Shown: positions 25,136-34,229, counted from the stretch's first letter. The stretch is DNA of 64,000 nucleotides from Paracoccus sp. S-4012 (GCF_009674885.1 NZ_WKKA01000001.1:372001-436000); one strand, 5' to 3'. Translations and numbers: made by a program. The notes: generated by a model from the letters alone, not told the origin.

Positions 25136-26098
25136 ATGCTCACCGCCGCCCCGCGCCGCTTCGCCTTCGACGGCGTCTTCGCCATCAGCCGCAATGCGCG
25201 GACGCATGTGGAGGTGGTGGAGGTCACGGTCACGCGCGAGCGCATCACCGGGCGCGGGGAATGCGTCCCCTATGGCCGCTACGGCGAGACGGTCGCAGGC
25301 GTGCTGGCGCATGTCGTGGGGCTGCCCGAGGACGTTACCCGCGAGACGCTGCAATCGTTGCTGCCCCCGGGTGCGGCGCGGAACGGGGTGGATTGCGCGC
25401 TCTGGGACTGGGAGGCGAAGCGGTCGGGGCGGCCGGTCTGGCAACTGGCCGGGGTTGCGGAGCCGAAGCCGCTGCCGACCTGCTTCACCCTCTCGCTCGA
25501 CACGCCGGAGGCCATGCGGGCGAAGGCCGCCGCTCACGCCCATATGCCTCTGCTAAAGATCAAGCTCGGCACCCCCGACGACCTGCCACGCCTGGAAGCG
25601 GTGCGAGCGGGCGCCCCGAACGCCCGCCTCGTCGTGGACGCCAACGAGGGCTGGACCCCGGACGCCTACGCCGCCCTCGCCCCGGAACTCGCTCGCCTCG
25701 GCGTTGTGCTGGTCGAGCAGCCCTTGCCCGCCGAGGACGACGAGGCGCTGCGCGGCATGGCGCGCCCCGTTCCGGTCTGCGCCGACGAGAGCTGCCATGA
25801 CCGCAAGAGCCTCGCCGCGCTCGCCGGGAAATACGACGTTGTAAACATCAAGCTGGACAAGACCGGCGGGCTGACCGAGGCGCTCGCCTTGCGCGACGCC
25901 GCCCGCGCGGCCGGCTTCGGCGTCATGGTCGGCTGCATGGCGGCCTCCTCGCTGGCGATGGCGCCCGCCATCCTCGTGGCGCAGGGGGCCGAGGTGGTGG
26001 ACCTTGACGGTCCGCTGCTGCTGGCGGAAGACCGCGACCACCCGCTGCGCTACGACGAAGCGGGCGTCCATCCGGCCGACCCGGCCCTCTGGGGATAG
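25136..26098 (+). CDS. dgcA: Enolase-superfamily dipeptide epimerase / N-acyl-amino-acid racemase (DgcA-like)
   Basis: Member of the muconate-lactonising subgroup of the enolase superfamily, 320 residues. The catalytic set is visible: Lys-x-Lys in PLLKIKLG (about residue 140), metal ligands Asp in VVDANEGW, Glu in LVEQPLP and Asp in CADESCHD, and the second Lys in VNIKLDKTGG. Such enzymes epimerise L-Ala-D/L-Glu in murein peptide recycling, or racemise N-acetyl-Glu (DgcA). The two functions cannot be told apart by eye. The following D-amino-acid aminotransferase gene, nine bases away, supports a role in D-glutamate or D-alanine handling. Confidence 0.78.
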   Translation: MLTAAPRRFAFDGVFAISRNARTHVEVVEVTVTRERITGRGECVPYGRYGETVAGVLAHVVGLPEDVTRETLQSLLPPGAARNGVDCALWDWEAKRSGRPVWQLAGVAEPKPLPTCFTLSLDTPEAMRAKAAAHAHMPLLKIKLGTPDDLPRLEAVRAGAPNARLVVDANEGWTPDAYAALAPELARLGVVLVEQPLPAEDDEALRGMARPVPVCADESCHDRKSLAALAGKYDVVNIKLDKTGGLTEALALRDAARAAGFGVMVGCMAASSLAMAPAILVAQGAEVVDLDGPLLLAEDRDHPLRYDEAGVHPADPALWG

Positions 26099-26107
26099 GA
26101 ACCGCGC

Positions 26108-26965
26108 ATGACCCGCATCGTTCATGTGAACGGCGACGAGCTGGCCGAGGATCAGGCGAAGGTCTCGGTCTTCGACCGCGGCTTCCTGATGGCGGATGGC
26201 GTCTATGAGGTCACGAGCGTCCTCGGCGGCAAGCTGGTGGACTTCCCCGGCCACCTCGCCCGCCTCGGCCGCTCGCTGGGCGCGCTGAAGATCGCCAATC
26301 CTCATACTGACGAGGAGTGGCTGGCGATCCACCGCCGCATGGTCGAGTCGAACGGCATCGACGAGGGGCTGGTCTATCTGCAGGTGACGCGCGGCAATCC
26401 CGGCGACCGCGACTTCGCCTGGGTCGAGGGCGTCGCCCCGACCGTGGTGCTGTTCACCCAGTCGAAGCCCGGCCTTGCGGACAGTCCGCAGGCGCGCGAC
26501 GGGATCAGGGTCATCATGCTCCCAGACCTCCGCTGGCGGCGGCGCGACATCAAGACGGTGCAACTGCTGGCCCCCAGCCTCGCCAAGATGGAGGCCAAGG
26601 CGCAGGGCGCGGACGATGCCTGGCTGATCGAGGAGGGCGTCATCACCGAGGGGACCTCCAACAACGCCTGGATCGTCAAGGACGGCCGCATCGTCACGCG
26701 CGGCCTCTCGACCGACATCCTGCACGGCATCACCCGGGCCGCCGTCATGCGGCTCGCCGCCGAGGCGCAGATGACCGTCGAGGAGCGCGGCTTCACGCCC
26801 GAGGAGGCGCGGGCGGCCGACGAGGCTTTCGTGACCTCGGCCTCCGCCTTCGTCATGCCCGTGGTCGAGATCGACGGCGCGCGCCTCGGCGACGGCCGCC
26901 CCGGCCCTGTCGCCCGGCGGCTGCGCGAGATCTACCTCGAGGACGCGCGGGCTTCGGCGCTGTGA
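26108..26965 (+). CDS. dat: D-amino-acid aminotransferase
   Basis: PLP fold-type IV transaminase, 285 residues. Features: FDRGFLMADGVYEVTSVLGGKL (start of class IV domain), the PLP Lys in RRRDIKTVQLL (about residue 146), EEGVITEGTSNNAWIV, and the closing DEAFVTSASAFVMPV. The pattern fits D-alanine transaminase rather than branched-chain enzyme. It lies between the epimerase and the patatin gene and overlaps the latter by four bases. Confidence 0.88.
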   Translation: MTRIVHVNGDELAEDQAKVSVFDRGFLMADGVYEVTSVLGGKLVDFPGHLARLGRSLGALKIANPHTDEEWLAIHRRMVESNGIDEGLVYLQVTRGNPGDRDFAWVEGVAPTVVLFTQSKPGLADSPQARDGIRVIMLPDLRWRRRDIKTVQLLAPSLAKMEAKAQGADDAWLIEEGVITEGTSNNAWIVKDGRIVTRGLSTDILHGITRAAVMRLAAEAQMTVEERGFTPEEARAADEAFVTSASAFVMPVVEIDGARLGDGRPGPVARRLREIYLEDARASAL

Positions 26966-28020
26966 GCGTCAAGTGGATCAACCTCGCCCTTCAGGGCGGT
27001 GGCAGCCACGGCGCGCTGACCTGGGGCGTGCTCGACCGCATCCTCGAGGACGAGCGGCTGATGATCGGCGACATCAGCGGCACCTCGGCCGGGGCGATGA
27101 ACGCCGCGGTGCTGGCCGCGGGGATGCATATCGGCGGCCGCGAGGGCGCGCGCGCGGCGCTGCGGCGCTTCTGGGGCGCGGTCAGCGATGCGGCGCGGTT
27201 CTCGCCGGTGCAGCGCAGCTTCGCGGACCGGCTGCTCGGGCGGTGGAGCCTCGATCACTCGCCCGGCTATCTCTGGCTCGAGGGGCTGCAACGCGTCTTC
27301 TCGCCCTACGAACTCAACCCCTTCGGCCTCAACCCGCTGCGGCGCATCCTCGACGCCCATGTTAATTTCGACCACGTGAACGGCTGCCGTCAGGTCGCCG
27401 TTCATGTGACCGCCACACATGTCCGCTCGGGCAAGGCGCGGGTCTTCAGCCGCGGCGAGGTGACGGCGGAGGCGGTGATGGCCTCGGCCTGCCTGCCGCA
27501 GTCCACGCCCGCCGTGGTGATCGAGGGCGAGGCCTACTGGGACGGCGGCTTCAGCGGCAACCCGGCACTGACCCCGCTGATCGAATCGCCGCGCAGCGAC
27601 GACATCGTGATCGTCCAGATCAACCCGATCATCCGCGACGCCGTGCCCCGCAGCGCCCGTGAGATCATCAACCGCGTGAACGAGATCAGCTTCAACGCCT
27701 CGCTGCTGAAGGAGCTTCAGGCCATCGCGCTCCTCCGCCGCCACTGGCGCGAGGAGCATGACGACCCGGCCGAACGCGGTGCTGCGGCGGCGCTGATCCA
27801 CCTGATCCACGTTGACGCCGAGGTGCAGGACCTCGCCGCGTCGAGCAAGATGAACGCCGAAGCCGCCTATCTCGACCTGCTGTTCAAGCGCGGCCGCCAC
27901 TGGGCCGAGGCCTGGCTGGAGGCGCACTGGGACGACCTCGGGCAGCGCTCGACCTTCGATCCGGGCCAGTTCTTCGACGAGCCGGCATGGATGGGGACAG
28001 GGGGCCGTCTTGCGGGATAA
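26962..28020 (+). CDS. Patatin-like phospholipase
   Basis: Cytoplasmic or peripheral lipase, 352 residues, of the RssA-like patatin family. It has the oxyanion loop LQGGGSHGALTWG, the nucleophile GDISGTSAGAMNAA (Gly-Thr-Ser-Ala-Gly) and the catalytic Asp in YWDGGFSGNPAL. The start is GTG inside the last codons of dat (GTGA overlap), so expression is translationally coupled. No signal peptide. It probably releases fatty acids from phospholipids; natural substrate unknown. Confidence 0.9.
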   Translation: MSVKWINLALQGGGSHGALTWGVLDRILEDERLMIGDISGTSAGAMNAAVLAAGMHIGGREGARAALRRFWGAVSDAARFSPVQRSFADRLLGRWSLDHSPGYLWLEGLQRVFSPYELNPFGLNPLRRILDAHVNFDHVNGCRQVAVHVTATHVRSGKARVFSRGEVTAEAVMASACLPQSTPAVVIEGEAYWDGGFSGNPALTPLIESPRSDDIVIVQINPIIRDAVPRSAREIINRVNEISFNASLLKELQAIALLRRHWREEHDDPAERGAAAALIHLIHVDAEVQDLAASSKMNAEAAYLDLLFKRGRHWAEAWLEAHWDDLGQRSTFDPGQFFDEPAWMGTGGRLAG

Positions 28021-28927
28021 GGGCAAGCGCCGCCTGGGGCTGCTGGCCGCCACGGTGCTGGCCGGGCCGTTGGTCGGCGCGGTCGCGCGGCGGATCTCGC
28101 CGCGGCCGGGCCAGGCGCGGGGCTTCGGTGGCCGCGCGGTCGAGGTCTTCGATGAGGGCGAGGGGCCGGTGGTGCTGCTGATCCACGGCCTTTTCGGCAA
28201 CATGCTGAACTTCTCGCGCCTGATCCCGCAGCTCGGCGGCTTCCGGGTGCTGGCTTACGACCGGCGCGGGGCGGGCCGCTCGGCCTCGGCCCCGAAGGGT
28301 GGCGAGAGGCTGGAGGCGCAGGCGGCGCTCGCGGCCGAAATGCTGGAGGCCGCGGGCGGCCGCCCGGCGATCGTGGTCGGTCATTCGCTCGGCGGCGCGG
28401 TGGCGCTGCAACTGGCGGCGGACCGGCCCGACCTCGTGGCGGGCCTGGTGACGCTCGGCGCGCTGACGCGGCCCATGGCGCCGCAGCTGACCGCCGCCGC
28501 CGCCGCGCTCGGCCGCGCGACGCCGCTCCGCGAGGCGCTTGCCCGCGGCGCGACGCAGCCGCTGATGGCGACCATCGGCCCGCCCATCGCGCTCATGAGC
28601 TTCGCGCCCGATCCGGCCCCGGCGGGCTTCATGATCTGGGGCGGCGGGCTGATGGCGGGCCAGCCGCGCGCGGTCTCGGGCGCGCTGCGCGACCTCGACG
28701 TGGCGGATCGCGGCATCAGGGCACTGCAGCCGCGGCTCGGGCAGATCGAGGCGCCGGCGCTGATCCTGCACGGGCGCGAGGACGATGTGGTGCGCTTCGG
28801 TCAGGCCGAGCACGCCGCCGCCACCCTGCCGCATGCCGAACTGCGGCCGATGCCCGGCGGGCACATGATGCCGGTCATCCGCCCGAAGGCTGTGGCCGCG
28901 GCGATCCGCGAGATGGCGGGGCGCTAG
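28010..28927 (+). CDS. Alpha/beta hydrolase with N-terminal hydrophobic segment
   Basis: Hydrolase of 305 residues. It has a basic start (MRDKGKRR) and a short hydrophobic stretch (LGLLAATVLAGPLVGAVA) that may be a signal anchor, then LLIHGLFGNMLNFSRL, the AYDRRGAGRS strand, the nucleophile VGHSLGGAVAL, Asp in LHGREDDVV and His in GGHMMPV. Starts with TTG, 11 bases inside the end of the patatin gene, behind ACAGGGGG. It is convergent with the N-formylglutamate amidohydrolase gene and shares the CTAG at 28924-28927 with it. Confidence 0.85.
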   Translation: MRDKGKRRLGLLAATVLAGPLVGAVARRISPRPGQARGFGGRAVEVFDEGEGPVVLLIHGLFGNMLNFSRLIPQLGGFRVLAYDRRGAGRSASAPKGGERLEAQAALAAEMLEAAGGRPAIVVGHSLGGAVALQLAADRPDLVAGLVTLGALTRPMAPQLTAAAAALGRATPLREALARGATQPLMATIGPPIALMSFAPDPAPAGFMIWGGGLMAGQPRAVSGALRDLDVADRGIRALQPRLGQIEAPALILHGREDDVVRFGQAEHAAATLPHAELRPMPGGHMMPVIRPKAVAAAIREMAGR

Positions 28928-29664
28928 AGCCCGCTCTCCGCCAGCACCCGCTCCAGCACCGGCGCGAGCCGCGCGGCCCATTCGCGCTGCCCCGCCTCGT
29001 CGCGGATCAGGTCGTTCCTGACCTCGATCAGCAGGTTCGGCCTTCCCTGCGCGAGCGCATGGCGGTCGATCGAATCGCCGTCGAGATGCCCCGAATAGGG
29101 CTGGTTGTCGCCCGCGATCCACCCCTCTGCCCGGCAGGCGTCCAGCATGGGCACCGCCAGCCGCTCGTCGAGATGCGAATAGAGGATGCCAACCTGCCAC
29201 GGCCGCGCCGGGCGTCCGCGCAGCCGCGGGGTGAAGCTGTGGATGGCGCAGATCGCGCGGGTCGGATGGGTCGCCGCCAGCCGGGCATAGGCGTCGTGAT
29301 AGGGGCGGTGCAGGCGGTCGAGCCGCTCCTCAATCCCTGCCCGCGTAATGCGGCGGTTGGCGGGGATGACGGTGCCGTCATAGAGGCGCATGACCAGCGT
29401 CGGGTCGTCCTCGCCCCGGTTCGGGTCGATCACGAGGCGCGAGAAATCCGACAGGATCGCCGGTGCGTCGAGGCGCGCAGCAAGCGCCCGGCTGAGCCCC
29501 GCCGCCCCCACGTCGAGCGCGATGTGCCGCGCCATGTCCTCGGCCGCGATGCCGAGCGAGCCGCCATCCACCCAGTCCGGCACCCGGTTGGTCGCGTGGT
29601 CGCAGGTCACGAGCCAGCGCGACGGCGCGGCGGGGTTCATGATTTCGTAAGGTGTCTGTGTCAT
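28924..29664 (-). CDS. N-formylglutamate amidohydrolase family protein
   Basis: Zinc-type amidohydrolase of the FGase family, 246 residues. Motifs: VTCDHATNRVPDW, LDVGAAGLSRALA, ILSDFSRLVIDPNR, YHDAYARL, CAIHSFTPRLRG and LLIEVRNDLIRD. In histidine degradation the family releases glutamate from N-formylglutamate; here no hut genes are near, so another N-acylated glutamate is possible. The ATG giving MTQTPYE was chosen; the frame runs eight residues further without a ribosome site. Divergent from pyk. Confidence 0.87.
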   Translation of the reverse strand: MTQTPYEIMNPAAPSRWLVTCDHATNRVPDWVDGGSLGIAAEDMARHIALDVGAAGLSRALAARLDAPAILSDFSRLVIDPNRGEDDPTLVMRLYDGTVIPANRRITRAGIEERLDRLHRPYHDAYARLAATHPTRAICAIHSFTPRLRGRPARPWQVGILYSHLDERLAVPMLDACRAEGWIAGDNQPYSGHLDGDSIDRHALAQGRPNLLIEVRNDLIRDEAGQREWAARLAPVLERVLAESGL

Positions 29665-29718
29665 GGCCGCGTCGCGTGGCATCGCCAAGGCTTAGCCGCC
29701 GGCAAGCGCGGGCGCCAG

Positions 29719-29747
29719 TTGTGGCCGCGGGCGCGGAGGGGCATAAC
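29719..29747 (+). promoter_or_regulatory. Possible promoter of pyk
   Basis: TTGTGG (29719-29724), 17 bases, CATAAC (29742-29747), about 25-30 bases before the pyk ATG. Boxes are weak. Confidence 0.35.
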
Positions 29748-29776
29748 CCTCCCGCACGACATGAGAGGGCGGGGCG

Positions 29777-31222
29777 ATGCGGCGGCACAGGAAGGTCAAG
29801 ATCGTGGCGACGCTGGGACCCGCGTCCAGCGATTACGACACCATCCGCCGGCTGTTCGAGGCCGGGGCGGACGTCTTCCGACTCAACATGAGCCACGGCA
29901 CGCAGGAGGAGCAGCGCGCGCGATACGAGATCGTGCGCCGGGTGGAGGCCGATTGCCAAAGCCCCATCGCGGTGCTCGGCGACCTTCAGGGCCCGAAGCT
30001 CCGGGTCGGCACCTTCGAGGCGAGCGCCCATGCGCTCGAAGAGGGCGACCGCTTCCGCTTCGACCTCGACCCCGCGCCGGGCGACAGCGACCGGGTGCAG
30101 TTGCCGCACCCCGAGATCTTCGCCGCCATCACGCCCGGCACCCAGCTTCTTGTCAATGACGGCAAGGTGCGGCTGAAGGTCGTGGACTGCGGCCCCGACT
30201 TCGCCGACTGCATCGTGACCTCGGGGGGCGTCATCTCCGACCGCAAGGGCGTGAACGTGCCCGACGTGGTCCTGCCGCTCGCCGCGCTCTCGGCCAAGGA
30301 CCGGGAGGACCTGGAGTTCGCCTGTGAACTCGGTGTGGACTGGCTGGCGCTGAGCTTCGTCCAGCGGCCCGAGGACGTGGCCGAGGCGCGTGAACTCGCC
30401 CGCGGCCGGGCGGCGATCCTCTCCAAGATCGAGAAGCCTGCGGCCGTGCGCGCCTTCGACGCGATTCTCGCCGCGTCGGACGGGATCATGGTGGCGCGCG
30501 GCGACCTCGGCGTCGAGATGCCGGTCCATTCCGTCCCGCCGATCCAGAAGCGGCTGGTCCGCTCCTGCCGGGCGGCGGCCAAGCCCGTGATCGTCGCGAC
30601 TCAGATGCTCGAGAGCATGATCGAGAGCCCGATGCCGACCCGCGCCGAGGTCTCGGACGTCGCGACGGCGATCTACGAGGGCGCCGATGCGGTGATGCTC
30701 TCGGCCGAGAGCGCGGCCGGCCGGTACCCGATCGAGGCCGTGTCGACGATGGACGCCGTCGCCCGCAGCGTCGAGGGCGATCCGGTCTACCGCGAGGTGA
30801 TCGAGGCCTCGCGCAAGGTCGACCGCACCACCGTCGCCGACGGCATCGTCGCCGCCGCGCGCGAGATCGCCGAGACCACCGATGTCAGCGCCATCTGTGC
30901 CTTCACCCAGTCCGGCACCACGGCGAATCTCGTGGCGCGCGAACGTCCGCGGGTGCCGATCATCGCCCTCTCGCACGAGCTGCGCGTCACCCGCCGGCTG
31001 CGCCTCCTCTGGGGCACGCATTGCGTGCTGGTCCCGCCGGTGGACCGCTTCAAGATGGCGGTGGTCAACTCGGCCCGCGTGGCGCGCGAACACGGCTTCG
31101 CCGACGAGACGAACCAGATCATCGTGATCGCCGGGGTTCCCTTCCAGGTGGCCGGCACCACCAACATCCTGCGCGTCGCCCGCTGCGACGAGCGCTTGAT
31201 CTACCGGACCGATCCCGAATAG
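29777..31222 (+). CDS. pyk: Pyruvate kinase
   Basis: Final ATP-making step of glycolysis, phosphoenolpyruvate to pyruvate. The 481-residue protein is complete: KIVATLGPAS, RLNMSHGTQEEQ, GDLQGPKLRVG, the B domain (about residues 70-165), KIEKPAAV, ARGDLGVEMPV, VATQMLESMIESPMPTRAEVSDVATAIYEGADAVMLSAESAAGRYP and the C-domain. Starts 112 bases from the divergent FGase gene. A small membrane-protein gene follows. Confidence 0.97.
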   Translation: MRRHRKVKIVATLGPASSDYDTIRRLFEAGADVFRLNMSHGTQEEQRARYEIVRRVEADCQSPIAVLGDLQGPKLRVGTFEASAHALEEGDRFRFDLDPAPGDSDRVQLPHPEIFAAITPGTQLLVNDGKVRLKVVDCGPDFADCIVTSGGVISDRKGVNVPDVVLPLAALSAKDREDLEFACELGVDWLALSFVQRPEDVAEARELARGRAAILSKIEKPAAVRAFDAILAASDGIMVARGDLGVEMPVHSVPPIQKRLVRSCRAAAKPVIVATQMLESMIESPMPTRAEVSDVATAIYEGADAVMLSAESAAGRYPIEAVSTMDAVARSVEGDPVYREVIEASRKVDRTTVADGIVAAAREIAETTDVSAICAFTQSGTTANLVARERPRVPIIALSHELRVTRRLRLLWGTHCVLVPPVDRFKMAVVNSARVAREHGFADETNQIIVIAGVPFQVAGTTNILRVARCDERLIYRTDPE

Positions 31223-31259
31223 ACGGCCTTGTCACGACGACGACGCGCGGGGGTGGGGC

Positions 31260-31484
31260 ATGGCCGATCTGTTGCTGCTGGCGGGGGTTCTCCTCTGCCT
31301 CCTGTCGCTTCCGCTCGCATTGATCGCGGTTGCGCGGACCGAGGCGCCTCGCTCCGCCGCGGCGAGCCTCGTCCTCGGCATCGCGTTGATGTTCCTCGCC
31401 GCTTGGCTCGCGCCCGGCGCTTTCCACCTGCAGGACATCGCCGCCGCTTGGACGCGGCTGGCGACGGCACGGATCGACTTCTGA
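31260..31484 (+). CDS. Small two-TM membrane protein
   Basis: A 74-residue protein with two hydrophobic helices (LLLLAGVLLCLLSLPLALIAVA and AAASLVLGIALMFLAAWLA) joined by a short loop with charged TEAPRS. The gene sits between pyk and rpmI, a place where other Rhodobacteraceae carry a similar small ORF, which supports it being real. No function known. No clear ribosome-binding site beyond GGGGGTGGGGC. Confidence 0.65.
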   Translation: MADLLLLAGVLLCLLSLPLALIAVARTEAPRSAAASLVLGIALMFLAAWLAPGAFHLQDIAAAWTRLATARIDF

Positions 31485-31494
31485 CCGCCGCCCC

Positions 31495-31523
31495 TTGCCA
31501 GCCCGGGCGGCCTCGGCTATAGG
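31495..31523 (+). promoter_or_regulatory. Probable sigma-70 promoter of rpmI-rplT
   Basis: TTGCCA (31495-31500), 17 bases, TATAGG (31518-31523), the typical alphaproteobacterial ribosomal-protein promoter form. Leader of about 65 bases up to the rpmI ATG. Confidence 0.6.
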
Positions 31524-31595
31524 CGCCCTTTCCCCCGCGCAGCCGGCCGATTGGCATTGCCGAGCCGCGCGTCTGACGACTCGAAGGAGACGAAA

Positions 31596-31796
31596 ATGCC
31601 GAAGATGAAGACCAAGTCGGCCGCCAAGAAGCGGTTCAGCATGACCGCCGCGGGCCGGGTGAAAGCCGCCCAGGCGGGCAAGCGGCACGGGATGATCAAG
31701 CGCACCACGAAGTTCATTCGCGACGCGCGCGGGACCACGATCCTGTCGGATCAGGACGCCCGGATCGTCAAGAAATACATGCCCTACGACCGCTGA
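31596..31796 (+). CDS. rpmI: 50S ribosomal protein L35
   Basis: Basic 66-residue ribosomal protein, [20 protein letters not shown] with the usual [22 protein letters not shown] centre. AAGGAGACGAAA precedes the ATG. Its partner rplT follows after 16 bases. Unlike in enteric bacteria infC is not upstream; it is about 10 kb away. Confidence 0.98.
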   Translation: MPKMKTKSAAKKRFSMTAAGRVKAAQAGKRHGMIKRTTKFIRDARGTTILSDQDARIVKKYMPYDR

Positions 31797-31812
31797 GCCG
31801 AGGAGAGAACCG

Positions 31813-32193
31813 ATGTCCCGAGTGAAATCCGGCAAGGTCACGCACGCCCGCCACAAGAAGGTGCTGGAGAAGGCCAAAGGCTACTACGGCAACCGTTCGC
31901 GCAGCTTCAGGACCGCGACCCAGGCCGTCGACAAGGCCAACCAGTATGCGACCCGCGACCGCAAGACCCGCAAGCGCAACTTCCGCGCCCTGTGGATCGC
32001 GCGGATCAACGCCGCCGTGCGCGAGGTCGATGCCGAGATGACCTATTCCCGCTTCATCGCCGCGCTGTCCAAGGCCGGCATCGAGGTGGACCGCAAGGTG
32101 CTGGCCGACCTCGCCGTGCACGAGCCCGAGGCCTTTGCCGCGATCGTCGGTCAGGCCCGCGAAGCGGCCGCCCGCGAGACCGTCGCCGCCTGA
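31813..32193 (+). CDS. rplT: 50S ribosomal protein L20
   Basis: L20, 126 residues: [20 protein letters not shown], then the [20 protein letters not shown] segment and [28 protein letters not shown] ribosome site precedes the ATG. L20 represses its operon in other bacteria; no such RNA fold was identified here. Followed by a strong terminator. Confidence 0.98.
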   Translation: MSRVKSGKVTHARHKKVLEKAKGYYGNRSRSFRTATQAVDKANQYATRDRKTRKRNFRALWIARINAAVREVDAEMTYSRFIAALSKAGIEVDRKVLADLAVHEPEAFAAIVGQAREAAARETVAA

Positions 32194-32212
32194 GGCAACC
32201 CGCAGGCACATG

Positions 32213-32244
32213 AAAGGCCCGCGCCCGCCCGGCGCGGGCCTTTT
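32213..32244 (+). terminator. Rho-independent terminator after rplT
   Basis: AAAGGCCCGCGCC (32213-32225), five-base loop, GGCGCGGGCC (32231-32240), TTTT. A strong GC stem twenty bases after the rplT stop. Confidence 0.85.
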
Positions 32245-32259
32245 CGCTTCTTCTGTCTG

Positions 32260-32299
32260 AAAATATCCCGCGGGGGTCCGGGGGCGCGGAGCCCCCGGC
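32260..32299 (+). repeat. AATATCC-CGGGGGTCC repeat with CCGGGGG/CCCCCGG hairpin, copy 1
   Basis: AAAATATCCCGCGGGGGTCC followed by GGGGGCGCGGAGCCCCC. A second copy lies at 36653-36693 with the same 5' part and a different hairpin loop (GGGAAAA). Similar sequences are common after genes in Rhodobacteraceae as far as I recall. Confidence 0.7.
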
Positions 32300-32355
32300 T
32301 TCCCCGCCCGGCGCGCGCATGCTAACCCGCCCCCGCACCGCGACGAGGCCCTCCC

Positions 32356-33438
32356 ATGACCGATCTTGCCACCCTCCGCACCGCCTGGCTCGACCGCGTG
32401 GCCGATGCCGCCGATCCGGCTGCGCTCGAGGAGGTGCGGCTCGCCGCGCTCGGCAAGAAGGGTGAGGTCGCGCTGATGATGCGCGAGCTCGGCCGCATGA
32501 CGCCGGAGGAGCGCCAGACCCGCGGGGCCGAACTCAACCGCCTCAAGGACGAGATCGACGCCGCCCTGCGCGCCCGCCGCCTCGCGCTCGAGGACGCGGC
32601 CCTCGACGCGCGGCTGAAGGGCGAGTGGCTCGACGTGACGCTCCCCGCCCGCCCGCGCCCGCGCGGCACCATCCACCCGGTGAGCCAGGTGACGGAGGAA
32701 GTCACCGCCATCTTCGCCGACATGGGTTTTTCCGTCGCTGAGGGCCCCCAGGTCGAGAGCGACTGGTTCAACTTCGACGCCCTGAACATCCCGCCCGAGC
32801 ATCCCGCCCGGCAGGAGCACGACACCTTCTTCATGGCCCGCGCCGAGGGCGACGACCGCCCCCCACACGTCCTTCGCACCCACACGAGCCCGGTCCAGAT
32901 TCGCGCCATGCAGGAATTGGGCGCGCCGCTCCGCGTCATCTGCCCCGGCCGCGTCTACCGCATGGACATGGACCAGACCCACACGCCCATGTTCCACCAG
33001 GTCGAGGGTCTGGCGATCGGCCGCGACATCTCGATGGCGAACCTGAAATGGACTCTGGAGGAGTTCTGCCGCGCCTTCTTCGAGGTCGAGGAGGTCGAAC
33101 TCCGCTTCCGCGCCTCGCATTTCCCCTTCACCGAACCCTCGGCCGAGGTCGACATCCGCTGCGACTGGTCCGGCGGCCAGCTGAAGATCGGCGTGGGCGA
33201 GAGCTGGCTGGAGATCCTCGGCAGCGGCATGGTGCATCCGAAGGTGTTGGAGGCCGGCGGCGTGGACCCGTCGCAGTGGCAGGGTTTTGCGTTCGGCATG
33301 GGCATCGACCGCATCGCGATGCTGAAATACGGAATTCCCGATCTGCGAGCGTTTTTCGAGAGCGATCTGCGGTGGCTGCGGCACTACGGGTTTGCGGCGG
33401 GGGATGTGCCGAGCATCGAGGGTGGGCTGTCGCGGTGA
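32356..33438 (+). CDS. pheS: Phenylalanine-tRNA ligase alpha subunit
   Basis: Catalytic subunit of the alpha2-beta2 enzyme. The 360-residue protein has the N-terminal coiled-coil helices, then class II motifs: [45 protein letters not shown] with the adjacent [12 protein letters not shown] and CPGRVYRMD (motif 2), and [18 protein letters not shown] (motif 3). Its usual partner pheT starts about 800 bases later because an unrelated gene intervenes. Confidence 0.97.
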   Translation: MTDLATLRTAWLDRVADAADPAALEEVRLAALGKKGEVALMMRELGRMTPEERQTRGAELNRLKDEIDAALRARRLALEDAALDARLKGEWLDVTLPARPRPRGTIHPVSQVTEEVTAIFADMGFSVAEGPQVESDWFNFDALNIPPEHPARQEHDTFFMARAEGDDRPPHVLRTHTSPVQIRAMQELGAPLRVICPGRVYRMDMDQTHTPMFHQVEGLAIGRDISMANLKWTLEEFCRAFFEVEEVELRFRASHFPFTEPSAEVDIRCDWSGGQLKIGVGESWLEILGSGMVHPKVLEAGGVDPSQWQGFAFGMGIDRIAMLKYGIPDLRAFFESDLRWLRHYGFAAGDVPSIEGGLSR

Positions 33439-33474
33439 TTGCGATGTCGCGGGATCTATACGGTAGGAAGAGCA

Positions 33475-33546
33475 ATGACTGCAAACAGACCGGCCGCGCG
33501 CTCCCGGAAGGTCCGTGGCGGACGTCGGGTTAGCGTGAGCGCATAG
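33475..33546 (+). CDS. Possible 23-residue basic leader peptide upstream of the pheS-pheT insert
   Basis: An ATG with AGGA six to seven bases upstream opens a 23-codon frame rich in Arg and Lys (MTANRPAARSRKVRGG then RRVSVSA) that stops five bases before the ATG of the inserted gene. That gene has no ribosome-binding site of its own, so coupling through this small ORF is plausible. It is too short to be supported by coding statistics alone. Confidence 0.3.
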   Translation: MTANRPAARSRKVRGGRRVSVSA

Positions 33547-33551
33547 TATCC

Positions 33552-34229
33552 ATGGTGTGGGGGTTCACACTTGATGAATGGGCAGACATCGGAACGATAG
33601 TGTCTGGAGCTGCATCCCTTGTATCTACTTTCGTGATCGTTGTTGGCCTGTTGATCGCAAAAGCGCAATTGGAAAGCTGGAAGATCGAAGCGGTTCAGAT
33701 CCGGCGACGCGATACAGCCGAGGATCTTCTCGGTGCCCTCGGTGGCTTTCAGAAAACGCTCGCACGATTTTTTGCGGACAAGAGTGTGGCCGACCTAATA
33801 ATCTCATTGTCGATGTTCGGTGCCGATCCAGACCCAGAACGGGAGCGTATGTTGATTGAGGTCAAGGTCACAGAGTTGAAAAACCGTATCCCATCGGTTG
33901 ACAGCGTTATCGACGACTTGGATTCGAAATTAGTTCGGTTCTCGATCTATAATGAGGGCGATTGCGCTGTTGCTGCGGTTGACGACCTTACTGGCGCTTG
34001 GGATGAGATTAAAGGCAAGGTGAGTTTTCTGCAGCTTATGCTGCTCTCGGAGCGGGTGGGGAAGGAAACGTTGATCGACCCCGAAGAGATGCGCCACAAG
34101 AATTATCAAGACGAGTGGAGCGCGATCCCTTCAGGGTTGAATGTTGAAGGCAACGAGATATCGACGAAACTCGGGAGCGCCCTGTCGACGCTGCGGGAAT
34201 GCGGGCTGAAGGCTATAAGGATCGACTGA
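33552..34229 (+). CDS. Hypothetical membrane-anchored protein inserted between pheS and pheT
   Basis: A 225-residue protein I do not recognise. One TM near the start (residues about 14-36, TIVSGAASLVSTFVIVVGLLIA), then a cytoplasmic helical region rich in Asp, Glu, Lys and Leu (AQLESWKIEAVQIRRRDTAEDLLGALG and on). The N-terminal TM followed by a helix with a conserved-looking Trp resembles accessory membrane proteins found in genomic islands and some defence loci, but no motif is diagnostic. Hand counts of three 60-base lines give 48-53% GC against 70% in the neighbouring pheT, and codon use has many A/T-ending codons, so it looks acquired. Its stop is four bases before pheT. Confidence 0.7.
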   Translation: MVWGFTLDEWADIGTIVSGAASLVSTFVIVVGLLIAKAQLESWKIEAVQIRRRDTAEDLLGALGGFQKTLARFFADKSVADLIISLSMFGADPDPERERMLIEVKVTELKNRIPSVDSVIDDLDSKLVRFSIYNEGDCAVAAVDDLTGAWDEIKGKVSFLQLMLLSERVGKETLIDPEEMRHKNYQDEWSAIPSGLNVEGNEISTKLGSALSTLRECGLKAIRID

